This document shows, piece after piece, positions 50,351 through 59,966 of a DNA stretch of 64,000 nucleotides. Made by a program: the position numbers and the translations under genes. Every line of letters starts with the position of its first letter. Position 1 is the stretch's first letter. Under the pieces are notes generated by a model. The model was not told the origin of the DNA and ran no database searches. It saw only the letters and a program-made list of their open reading frames with translations. This DNA is from Juglans regia. Taxonomy: Eukaryota; Streptophyta; Magnoliopsida; Fagales; Juglandaceae. The DNA is taken from NCBI RefSeq assembly GCF_001411555.2, contig NC_049904.1:34759026-34823025 (forward strand). Direction: 5' to 3'.

Positions 50351-53300
50351 ATGGAAAAAGAAGAAGACTACTTAGCTGAGCTAACACCATCTAACTCAAA
50401 TCCTTCAAGCATGGTATGTCATATTATTTTAAAGAAATGCGGGAATGTTTTGAGTTGATGTTTATTGGTTGATTACATCATTTCCCCATGGTTGCTACTT
50501 ATTATGATTATTTTTTATGTCAAGACATCCCAACAACGACTCCAAACCTTTCAAATTACATGCACATTTGGCATGGACCTGCGTGGTCACCAATGCCCGC
50601 GTGGTCATCGACTTTTATGCAATATCTTGATGGCAACCAATATCCAATCAACATTCAGGTGGTGATGCAAGTTTGTTAGTATTTTTTTTTATTAAATATG
50701 CTTTTTTAGAATTACATTAATTGCTTTAATTTTTGTGATTTATGCAGAATATTGGTTACAAATTTCAGTATGGGATGAGACCTCCCATTCCTCTCATCAC
50801 TACAAGCTCTGCAACGAGCTCAAGAGTTCGTACAGAGGATCCACCCAATTGTAAGGAAACTGAAGCACCATGTACATCCTCTAGACTTGATGAAGAGAGT
50901 ACAAAGGATACACCAGAATCACAGGATACCGAAGATGGTAGTTCTGGGACACCTGAGTGTGTTCAAATAGATGGTGGTGATACGATTGAAGAGCCAAAGT
51001 CGAGGATGAAATTTAATTCTTTTGAAGAGTTATTGAGCTATTATAAGCAATATAGTAAAAAATGCGGGTTTGGGGTGATGACCAAAAGGAGTGAAGGATG
51101 GGACTGTTAGATATGTCACACTTGCTTGTGCCCGCGTTGGGAAGGCCCGGAATAGAACGTTGAATGTCACTAAACCACGTCCGACAGCAAAAACGGAATG
51201 TAAGGCAAAAATTAATGCCTTAAAAGTTGACGGAAATGTGCGGTTAACAACATGTCATAATATCCATAATCATGGCCTCAGTCCACAGAAATCCCGTTTC
51301 TTTCGTTGTAATAGAGAAGTTAGCGAGACAGTAAAAAGAGTTCTAGATACAAATGACTTGGCTGTCATTAAAATGAATAAGAGTTTTGGCAGTCTTGTTG
51401 TTGGTGTGGGCGGATTCGAGAACCTCTTATTTTTGGAAAAAGATTGTCGTAATTATATAGATAAGGCAAGACATATGCGACTTGGGAAAGGTGGCGCTGG
51501 AGTGCTTCGAGAGTACTTTTTAAGGATGCAATACAGAAATCCCGGGTTCTTTGCACTTATGGACTTAGATGATGACGGGAGGTTAAAAAATGTCTTCTGG
51601 GCAGACCCCCATAATAGGGCAGCATATCAGTATTTTAGTGATGTGGTCACATTCGACACCACGTATCTGACTAATAGATATGGTATGCCATTCTCACCAT
51701 TTGTTAGTGTAACCACCACAGCCAGTCAATTTTGTTAGGAGCAAGATTGATATCCAGTAAGGATACAGAGACATTTGTGTGGTTATTCCAAACATGGTTA
51801 AAATGTATGGACGATATAGTTCCGAGAGCCATAATCACAGATCAGGATAGAGTGATGAAAAATGCGATTGTCATTGTATTTCCAGAAAGTCGACATCAAT
51901 ATTGTCTGTGGCATATACTGAAGAAAGTCCCTGAAAAGTTTGGCTCCCATAGTTCGTATAAAAGTGGTATGAAAACTGTTTTGATGAAATGTGTGTATGA
52001 CACTCAAACTATTGAAGAGTTTGAAAAATGTTGGGACCAACTAATCACCACATACAACTTGCATGAAAATGACTGGCTACAACGTTTATATGATGCGTGT
52101 GAGCATTGGGTACCGGCATTCTTGAGGGACATTTTTTGGGCTTGAATGAGTACTACACAGAGGAGCGAGAGCATGAATGCATTTTTTGACGGTTATGTTC
52201 ATGCTAAGACAAATTTGAAAGAATTTGTCGACCAGTTTGACAATGCTCTGAAAAAGAAAATTGAGAATGAAACTGCCGCAGACTTCCATTCATTTAGTGT
52301 CTCAATTCCCTGTATATCTCGATCCACAATTGAGAAGAGATTTCAAGATCTATACACGAATACTAAATTCAGGGAAGTTCAACAACAAATTACCATTATT
52401 ATTGATATGGATCCAAAGTTATTTAAGCATGATGGTACAATAAAGACATATCATGTAGATGATGAAGTTCGTGTGGAAGAGTTTACAAAGCCGGTTACAC
52501 ACTATGTGGATTTTAGTGAGGAAGATACAACTGCAAAGTGTTCATGTGGATTGTTTCAGATGAGGGGGATATTGTGTAGGCACATTTTGGCAATATTCAA
52601 ATGTAATGGGATTAAGTCTGTGCCATATACATACATTTTAGATCAATGGAGGAAAGACATCAAAAGGAGGTACACATTAATCCATAGTAGCTATGACGCA
52701 GGGAATCAGCAGGCAGATGCTAATAGATATTCAAGTCTGTTGAATATATGTTATCAGATGATTACTCATGCTGCGGGTTCAAGTTGGCATATTGAGGATG
52801 CAACTACAAAATTGTATGCAATGATTGAGTTATATCGTGCCAACCAAGAACCCCCATCGATAACCCTAACTGGTGTGAATGTTGGCTGTACGACTGCTGA
52901 TACAACTACAGTTGGAAGTTCAAAGCAAGGACTAAGTCCGAATGTTGTGAGAGGAAAATGCAGACCTCCATATCTGAGGAAAGCATCAAGGATGGAGAAA
53001 GATATGCGGAAAGTTAAAGCAAAGATGAAGAGAGCACCAATGAAGGGGAAACGAAAACAGGTGTGTGAGATCTCTAATTTTTGCTTGCGTTTTAAATCCA
53101 TATTATTTTTAAATTGAGGTGTTATTTTGTTATTTTAATTAAATGTGTTATTTTATTTGTTTTTATAATTTATTTTGGCATGTTTTTATTTTGGATTTTT
53201 ATTTCCTTATTATTTATTTATTTATGTTGTTTATGTTATTTTTGAGGTGTTTTATTTTATTAGTGGGCTGTGTGTGTATGTGTTTTTATTTGTGTTGTAT

Positions 53301-56107
53301 GTGTGAGGAGAGGCCCAACCCATGTGCAAGTTAGACCCAGCCACCTAACCTGTGTAACCCGAAGCCCAACCCACACATTGCAAGCCCGACCTTGTGCACT
53401 GAAGGGCCCAGCCTGTGCCGTGTGAACCCAACCCTCCCCTTTAAAAGAAAACGGCGTCATTTTGGATGGAACCCTAGGGTTCCATCTCTTTCTCCCTTGC
53501 TCTGTGCCCCTTCTTCCTCCTATCTTTTTATTTTCTTATAGCTTTTTCTGCAAAATTCTTCTTCCTTCTTGTTCCAACAACTGCCGCGAGCCACCTCCAC
53601 CTCTCTATGGCAACTCCGTGTCGCTCGGTTGCGGCTCCATGTACTGGTTGTCCAGCTGCCGCTCTACGCGGCCACCACTTTCCACCTCTAGCTTCCTAGC
53701 TTGCCTCTGTGTCCTTCGGCAACACCTTCCCGCATCTGTTATCAATGCCATCGTGACCCTTGCTGCCACGCATCATCCTCCATGACTTGTGTTGCCGTTT
53801 TCACTCCTCTTCTACCTGTACGACACGGCGCTTCAAACTGTCACATTTGGCCTATAAATAGGCCACGAGTTCCTCAAGTTTTGTGGTTCCGAGTTCCTCA
53901 TTATATATATATCTCTCTTAAGCTTTTCATCTCTTTGTATTTTGAGTGTTTGGTCTGTGAATTTGTGGGTGAATCCGAGTGATTTTGTCTAGTGTTTGCC
54001 GTGTCTTTTTTTGTCCTTTGAAGTCGGAATTCACTCGGTTTCTTGGTGTTCAAGTTTTGTTCTGTAATTTTGTTGATGAACCTGTGAGCTTGTGTTGCTC
54101 TTTTTGATTCTAGAGTCGTGAAATTTGAACTCAGTTTCTAGGAATTTCATGCTTACCGTGAGTTGATTATTCCACCCATTTGTTCTAGACCGAATTTCTT
54201 TTAAGAGAACCCTCTAGAAAAGCCACTGTTTGATTCTTGAAAATCACTGTTGCCGCCACCATGTCGCCACCTTGAGCTACGCTCCTTTTGTTTGATCTTT
54301 TAGAATTTTTCATCTTCAGTTATCTGTAATTTCCTAGCTTTATAATAAAATTATTGTAATTGTATTTTGTAAACTGTTGTTTCTGTTGATTGTATTAATC
54401 TGTTGGATTTGGGCCATGGGCCGTTGAAGCATTGGGTTGTAACTGTTGGTGTGTTGGAAATTGGGCCTTGGGCCTTTAAAATATTGGGTTATGTTTATGG
54501 TTGGATTTGGTGTTGGGGCTTGGGTCGGATTGGAGGATGGGATACACGTGTAGAAGAAAAACTGTATTTTTGTATTTATTGAGATTTTGTAAAAGAAATA
54601 TTTAAATGTGTATTCCAATAAATTGTGAATTGTATATTTATTGTTTTATAAAATTGTGCGGTGATGTCTCATTGTCTGTTGGAAATTGAGACTGTTGGTA
54701 TTAATTGTGTAGGTGCGTGTGTATCACAACCCCAAGCCGAAATGCGGTATTATCTCGGTGGAGCTCCTCTGGTCACTCGGGAGCATAACAGACTGACGTG
54801 ACGTTCCTTGAGTTGTCGTAGGGCAATGACGGGAATAGACGAGACGGTAACGCTCTCGTACCGATTCCGTGACCTTTTGGCTGGTGAGGTTAGAAGATGC
54901 TTGGCCATGTACGCGCTGGGCGTTGAACTGGGGCATCGCTCGTTACGAAGTCTCATGCACGGACGTTACCCGTGGTGTGACAATGAGAGCCAGGTCGTGC
55001 GGACGGTCCACAGGGGAGACCATGGTGCATGCTTAATAATTAATAGTTATGATTGAACCAAAAATAAGATTTTTGGCATGAGTGGTTAAAAATGATATTT
55101 TGAGAAAAAGAACATATGGTGTTATTTTATATGGATTATGTCCGTATGGGGACGCGCGTTATTTCTATATATCTCTTGGATGTTATTTTAGTTAATTACT
55201 TGCTGAGATGTCATAATGTTATTGTGGTGTTTTACCCTACGGTTCCGTCTTATGGTGCCGTAGAGTCTGACGCAGAACCCGAGTATGAGCCTGAGGGATC
55301 AGCTCCACCAGAGGTTTGACTTGCTGAGTTACTGTTCAGCGTTATGAGATTTGTTTCCCCTATGTTATGTCTTGTCTTTAATTTATCTATCGGATTACTG
55401 TTTAATCCTCATAAAGTTACTTTACTATTTTTGAACAATTCTAGTACTTAATAAAAAAATACCTTTTATTTCTCCGCTGTGAATTATTATTTTATACACT
55501 TATTGTATGATGTACACACACTGAGCACTGGTCGTTGGGGTGCGTGATCCGTGTGGTCATTATCCCGATGTCACGAACTCCACTAAAATAACACGTGGAG
55601 GTCGAGGGCGCCACAAGGTGCATATTGTAAATATTTTAAATTTTATTTACCATTTAATGCAAATATGAAAAATATGCTAAATGATATTTGTGACTTATTA
55701 ATTAGCGAGATGGAGGAGATACAACAATCGTAGACACTTGCAGGAGGTTATTTGGCCATTCGAAGATGGATACTCCCAATGTTGAACAAGTCCAGGCCCG
55801 AGAAACGGTGATTGATAGTCAAGAAAGTGTAAGCGGGTCTCTTGTGTTGTCGATATTTTAATAGTATTATCCATATTACAATGCAATAACAGTTGGTGTT
55901 TACTATTTACAGATGTAATTTGAGTTAGATTGCAACCGGGAGAATTTGGGTTGAGTGAATCACAACCGATGCAATGATTTGATACATTGAGTATGTTATT
56001 AATAAATGCTAACATGTTGTTACAATTGATATTTTTAGTTGACATTTTCGAAACTGACATGATCTATGTTGTATGTTTTGCAGGGCAGAGCAAACTTGTT
56101 GGTATGA
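50351..56107 (+). pseudogene. FAR1-related MULE transposase of MULE-2, broken
   Basis: Exons: 50351-50413, about 50524-50658, 50748-53060, 55706-55828 and 56084-56107. Order: FAR1 DNA-binding region (FNSFEELLSYYKQYSKKCGF), transposase core (VTFDTTYLTNRYGM with a likely catalytic Asp, ITDQD with the second, YCLWHILKK, STTQRSESMNAFFDGY), SWIM finger (CSCGLFQMRGILCRHIL), and a basic C-terminus (KVKAKMKRAPMKGKRKQ). Breaks: one extra base near 51096 that moves the frame to a stop, one missing base near 51710, and a nonsense codon at 52143-52145 where MULE-1 has Gly. Exon 2 also seems to lack a proper acceptor. An intact copy would cut and insert the element. The intron before exon 4 holds the candidate solo LTR. 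Confidence 0.87.
53122..55615 (+). mobile_element. Candidate solo LTR in the transposase intron
   Basis: A 2.5-kb block flanked by a 5-bp repeat AGGTG (53117-53121 and 55616-55620) and ending CGAGGGCGCCACA, a 3' end I associate with Ty3-type LTRs. Inside are a promoter-like CCTATAAATAGG (53851-53862), a poly(A) signal AATAAAATT near 54340, and GC-rich DNA unlike the surrounding MULE. There are no gag or pol frames. If the LTR instead starts at the TG of 53120, the duplication no longer matches, so the left end is uncertain. Confidence 0.55.
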
Positions 56108-57265
56108 CATTTTGTTGGAGCTTTGGCAGTATTGGGAGGACATTTTGTTGAAATTTGGCTTTAGAGTTGTTCATGTTTGTGTGTTGGGAACTTGGTGACG
56201 ACATTTTTTGGAGCTTTGGCAGTATTTGGGATGACATTTTGTTGAAATTTGATTTTAGAGTTGTTGATATTTTAATAGTGGCAATTGTAGTGTTGGCCAA
56301 ATACTTACAGAATTTAATATTTTGTTGGCAAGTTTGTTCATGTAATTTACTAAATTTATGCCGAGTTATATCATGTAATGATCTTTTTAAAACTACATTA
56401 TGTGTAAAACAGTTTAGTTAATGGCATTTTGTGTCATCAGTTCATAACAAATTGCTTCTCAAACTTTTATGTACAAATACAAACTGTTTCTATTTTACAA
56501 ACTGCTACATGAATACATCATCCATAACAAACTGTTTTACAAAGTGCTCAATATATTGTTCACAAACTGCTTTACAATATGGGAATAACAAACTACATTA
56601 TATCACTGCTTTACAAACTGTGAATAATAAACTGCATTACATCACTGCTCATTACAAACTGGGAATAATAAACTGCATTACATCACTGTTTTACAAATTG
56701 GGAATTTCAAACTGCATTACATCACTGCTCATTACAAACTGCTTCACAACAAATATTATCCATACAAACTGCTCAAACTTAACATTTTTACAATCTGCTT
56801 AAACCCAAATTGTTCTGTTTTACAAACTGCTTATCAACAATTAATATCCATATATACAAAAAACTGTTTTACAACCTGTCCAATACAAACTGTACATAAT
56901 AGTTTCACAATCTGTTCAAATCCAAACTAAACTGTTTTACAAACTGCTTATCAACCAATATCCATACAAACACAAAACTGTTTTACAAAATGCTCATAAC
57001 ATTTCCATTACAAACTGCTTCTCAACAAACATTATCCATACAAACTGCTCATACATGAACCTAACCATATTGTTTACAAACAATATATATTACATCACTG
57101 TTTTACAATCTGCTCAAACTGTACATAATAGCAGTTTTACAATCTGCTCAATATCCATATATCAACTACATCAACTACATAGTCCAATACAAAATTAAAA
57201 CCCCAATACAATTTCTGGAACTACTAACACTATCTAGGAATTACTTAGACACTACCAAGCAACAA
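55829..57265. other. MULE-2 convergent intergenic region
   Basis: Holds the last tiny transposase exon (56084-56107), a locally duplicated segment (GACATTTTGTTG... at about 56108 and 56230), and the degenerate ACAAACTGC array described separately. No other gene seen. Confidence 0.5.
56450..57180. repeat. Degenerate short-repeat array based on TTACAAACTGCT
   Basis: More than twenty loose copies of TTACAAACTGC, many spaced 20-40 bp apart, with longer shared blocks such as AACTGCATTACATCACTG. The array lies between the two convergent genes of MULE-2. Confidence 0.75.
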
Positions 57266-57789
57266 CTAAAATGCAACTAGAAATGCAAAAGCCCAATACA
57301 ACCGAAGTAGTCTGCGTGAACACCTTATTTCAGCTTCTTGTTCCCAAAGCACCAACTCCTTCTTCATAACCTCAATCTCCCTCTTGTGGACATCATCGAG
57401 TTTCTTCTCTAGCTCTTTCTCCTTCATTACCAATTCATTGGTGCTTTCTTGAAGATGGAGCTCATTCTCTTCATTAATATCTACCCACTTGAAAAATCTA
57501 CAGTATGGTAATCCCTGAAAATTAAGAAGATATATAACAAATGTTAGATGTTTTAATATTAATCATTATATAACAAATGTTAGATGTTTTAATATTAATC
57601 ATTACATGAATAAGTTTTATGTACAAATTATGTAGTTACCTTAGTGTTGTACTTTGGACACCCTAAGAAGGGTCGTCCTTGATTCTCTGCAGTATGAGCC
57701 AGTCTTAGTGTGATTGGCTCCTCACAAAAACAGAATGGTATGCCCAAAGCATGTTTACCAAAGGAAGATGAAGATATTGATGATGACAT
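57266..57789 (-). CDS. GRF-type zinc-finger, coiled-coil protein encoded by MULE-2
   Basis: Two minus-strand exons, 57640-57789 and 57266-57514, with GT..AG borders and phase 0, give 132 residues. The Ser-rich start is followed by FCFCEE (C-x-C), GRPFLGCPKYNTK and, after the intron, GLPYCRFFKW, completing a GRF zinc finger. A charged coiled-coil-like stretch (about residues 65-110) and a hydrophobic end (LYWAFAFLVAF) follow. It is the counterpart of the MULE-1 gene, shares its intron position and the REAALRRSR/QEAEIRCSR junction, and is likewise convergent with the transposase. The frame has no stop or shift. The usual role of GRF fingers is nucleic-acid binding; a role in transposition is inference. 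Confidence 0.72.
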
Positions 57790-58100
57790 CCCAATATGGC
57801 AGTAATTTCAACAGTACAGAAAATTCAACTGTCGGGATGTAATTAATTGAATTATTCAGATACACGCTTCCCAATAACAATAGCAGTTTAACATTTTAAT
57901 GTGGAAGTAAGTATCTTGATAACAGTAACAGTTTAAACTTTTAATGTGGAAGTAAGCATCTCAATAACAGTAGCTAGCAGTTTAACATTTTAGTGATGTT
58001 TTATGAAATTTAAAGAATGCTATGACAATTGAAATGGTGCCTCATTTTAAAAATAGTTGATAGTCTAATAAAACTTAGTGAGAAATTGAGAATTGAACCA

Positions 58101-58133
58101 ATAATAATAATAATAATAGTAATAATAATAGTA

Positions 58134-58207
<74 letters not shown>

Positions 58208-58212
58208 AATAA
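58101..58212. repeat. (TAA)n microsatellite
   Basis: Over thirty AAT/TAA units with a few AGT and ATG interruptions, upstream of the GRF gene of MULE-2. Long open frames here (poly-Ile, poly-Leu) are artefacts of the repeat. Confidence 0.97.
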
Positions 58213-58765
58213 TGTATAATAATAACAGTACATACACCCTTTTAAATACACATGAGTAACAGTAACAATTTCATACACAAGAGTAAATACACAAGAGTGA
58301 CAGTAACAGTAACAATATAATACACAAGAGTAAATACACAAGAGTAACAATAACAATTTAATATGGCAGTGAGATTGTTATAGACAAGAGTAAAACATCC
58401 CACTAACATTTTACAGAAATAGCTTAATAAAATAAAATTTGCTAAAACACCCTGCTCAAATATTATTTTATGCATTCCAAATCGATTCTACTATTGTCAT
58501 ACATGTTGAAATTATAAATTGGCAACTTAACAATGATGATACGATATGTGATTTGAATAATTACATGACTAAATAGTTAATGCAAGAATTATACATCATA
58601 GGCAATCTATTACATGACTAAATGTACAATGTATGATAAAGAATTATTGACTTCCAAACATTTGGAAAGTAAAACCAAAGCACAAAAAAAAGAGAAAACT
58701 AACGACATTTTTGTAGTGAGGATACTTTGAAACTCGACCCGATCGATGATTACAACAAATTTTTT

Positions 58766-58908
58766 GGGGTTAGGGTTAGGGTTAGGGTATCGGGGCTTGA
58801 TAACCAAAAGAATTTAGGGTTAGGGTTAGGGTTAGGGTTTCGGGGCTTGATAACCAAACAAATTTAGGGTTAGAGTTAGGGTTAGGGTTAGGGTTAGGGT
58901 TTAGGGTG
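58766..58908. repeat. TTAGGG hexamer arrays upstream of the MULE-2 GRF gene
   Basis: Three short blocks of GGGTTA units (3-5 each), two of them separated by a repeated spacer that includes CGGGGCTTGATAACCAAA. The unit is mainly six bases, with occasional TTTAGGG at block edges. It corresponds in position to the CCCTAA array of MULE-1. Confidence 0.95.
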
Positions 58909-59536
58909 GGAAGGAGATTTCAGATTTGGGTTTCTGGGAAGGAGGGTTCATGGAGAAGACGAAAAAGAAGACAGAGAAGACGAAGGGGATGTGGCTCTGT
59001 GTCTTCGTGGAGAGATTTCATAGAAGACGAAGACAGTGACTTCGCAAACTGTTGGTTCGTGGGTATGGTTCGTGGGTTAGTGGAGACCACGAAGACTAAC
59101 TGTGGAGAAGACGAAGATTGCAAAACACAGTGACTTCGCAAAACTGTTGGTTCGTGGGTACGAAGGTTCGTGGGTTCGAAGGAGACCATGAAGAATGACT
59201 GTGGAGAAGGCGAAGACTTGGTATGCGGCGGCTTTGTGGGGCGGCCAGTTCGTGGAGGAGTATAGGGCTTCTTGGAGGACGATGGGGCTTCACGGAGAAG
59301 AGGAGGAAGAAGAAGACAGAGTGAAGGGTAAGTTTTCATGGGGATGGGCGAAATGGGAAAGGAGGCGAAGCGACCCTTTCTGTCTTCGAGGTCTGTGAGC
59401 TAAACGTCAACGTTTAGCTCTGTGAAGTTTAAAATCCCTTCCGTTTTCAAACAAGTTGCGTAACGATGCCGTTCCATTAATTGCCACGTCGGACACGATT
59501 CTGCGAGGGTTCCCCTACGCGATTGTGAGTAGCATT
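58909..59536. other. MULE-2 right subterminal DNA
   Basis: GA-rich DNA with internal duplications (CGAAGAC, GTTCGTGGGT words at 59030-59190), then the terminal inverted repeat. Open frames on both strands are compositional and show no domain. Confidence 0.6.
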
Positions 59537-59903
59537 TTTGAATTCCAATTCAAAAGGCCTTACCCAGTCAGTGTATCTCCAAACCTATTATATCTGTGCT
59601 AGTCCGTGTGGAGGGGATTATATCTATTATCTAGGACGATATTTAGCATTATTAATTTATTTACGATAATTCTATTTCTTTTAATAGAGTTTTGTATAAG
59701 AATTCAACATTTTCGGTTTTTATCATTTTTGAAGTATTGTTGAAGTTAATTTTCAAACATGAGCGAATCGTCGGAAATGGGTACCTATCGTAAAACAAAA
59801 ATTTCGTCCGATTAAGAATATAATGTACAATTCATGACTAACCTTCTTTGGGGTGCTGGTTCTGCTTTCCTCTGCCTGACTGCCACTGAGGAAAGCATAT
59901 ACA

Positions 59904-59911
59904 TATAAATA
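59904..59911 (+). promoter_or_regulatory. Possible TATA box of SIP1
   Basis: TATAAATA lies 56 bp upstream of the start codon, leaving room for a leader of about 25-30 nt. The MULE-2 right end is only about 370 bp further upstream. Confidence 0.5.
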
Positions 59912-59966
59912 ATAGTTTGTCACGAGGGAGGAGAGTACGGTGGTGGTGGGTGATTGATAGATCCAA

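Larger units (their letters stand above)
48928..59536 (+). mobile_element. MULE-2: complete MuDR-like Mutator element
   Basis: About 10.6 kb. The left end AATGCTACAGACAATCG and the complement of the right end AATGCTACTCACAATCG match at 16 of 17 bases, with weaker similarity further in (AACC, then CGACGTGG or CCACGT words). A perfect direct repeat TTTGAATTCCAAT flanks it (48915-48927 and 59537-59549). It is 13 bp, longer than the usual 8-11, so part may be chance. It carries a transposase (+), a GRF zinc-finger gene (-), a candidate solo LTR and telomere-like repeats, and sits between the PPR gene and SIP1. It is the same two-gene design as MULE-1 in the opposite orientation. Confidence 0.9.

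Noticed and set aside
58010..58356. Open frames rich in Ile or Leu
   Set aside because: They are translations of a (TAA)n microsatellite.
58766..58908. A second, healed telomere inside the window
   Set aside because: The units are mainly six bases, interrupted by repeated spacers, and sit in the same place as in MULE-1, so they belong to the transposon.
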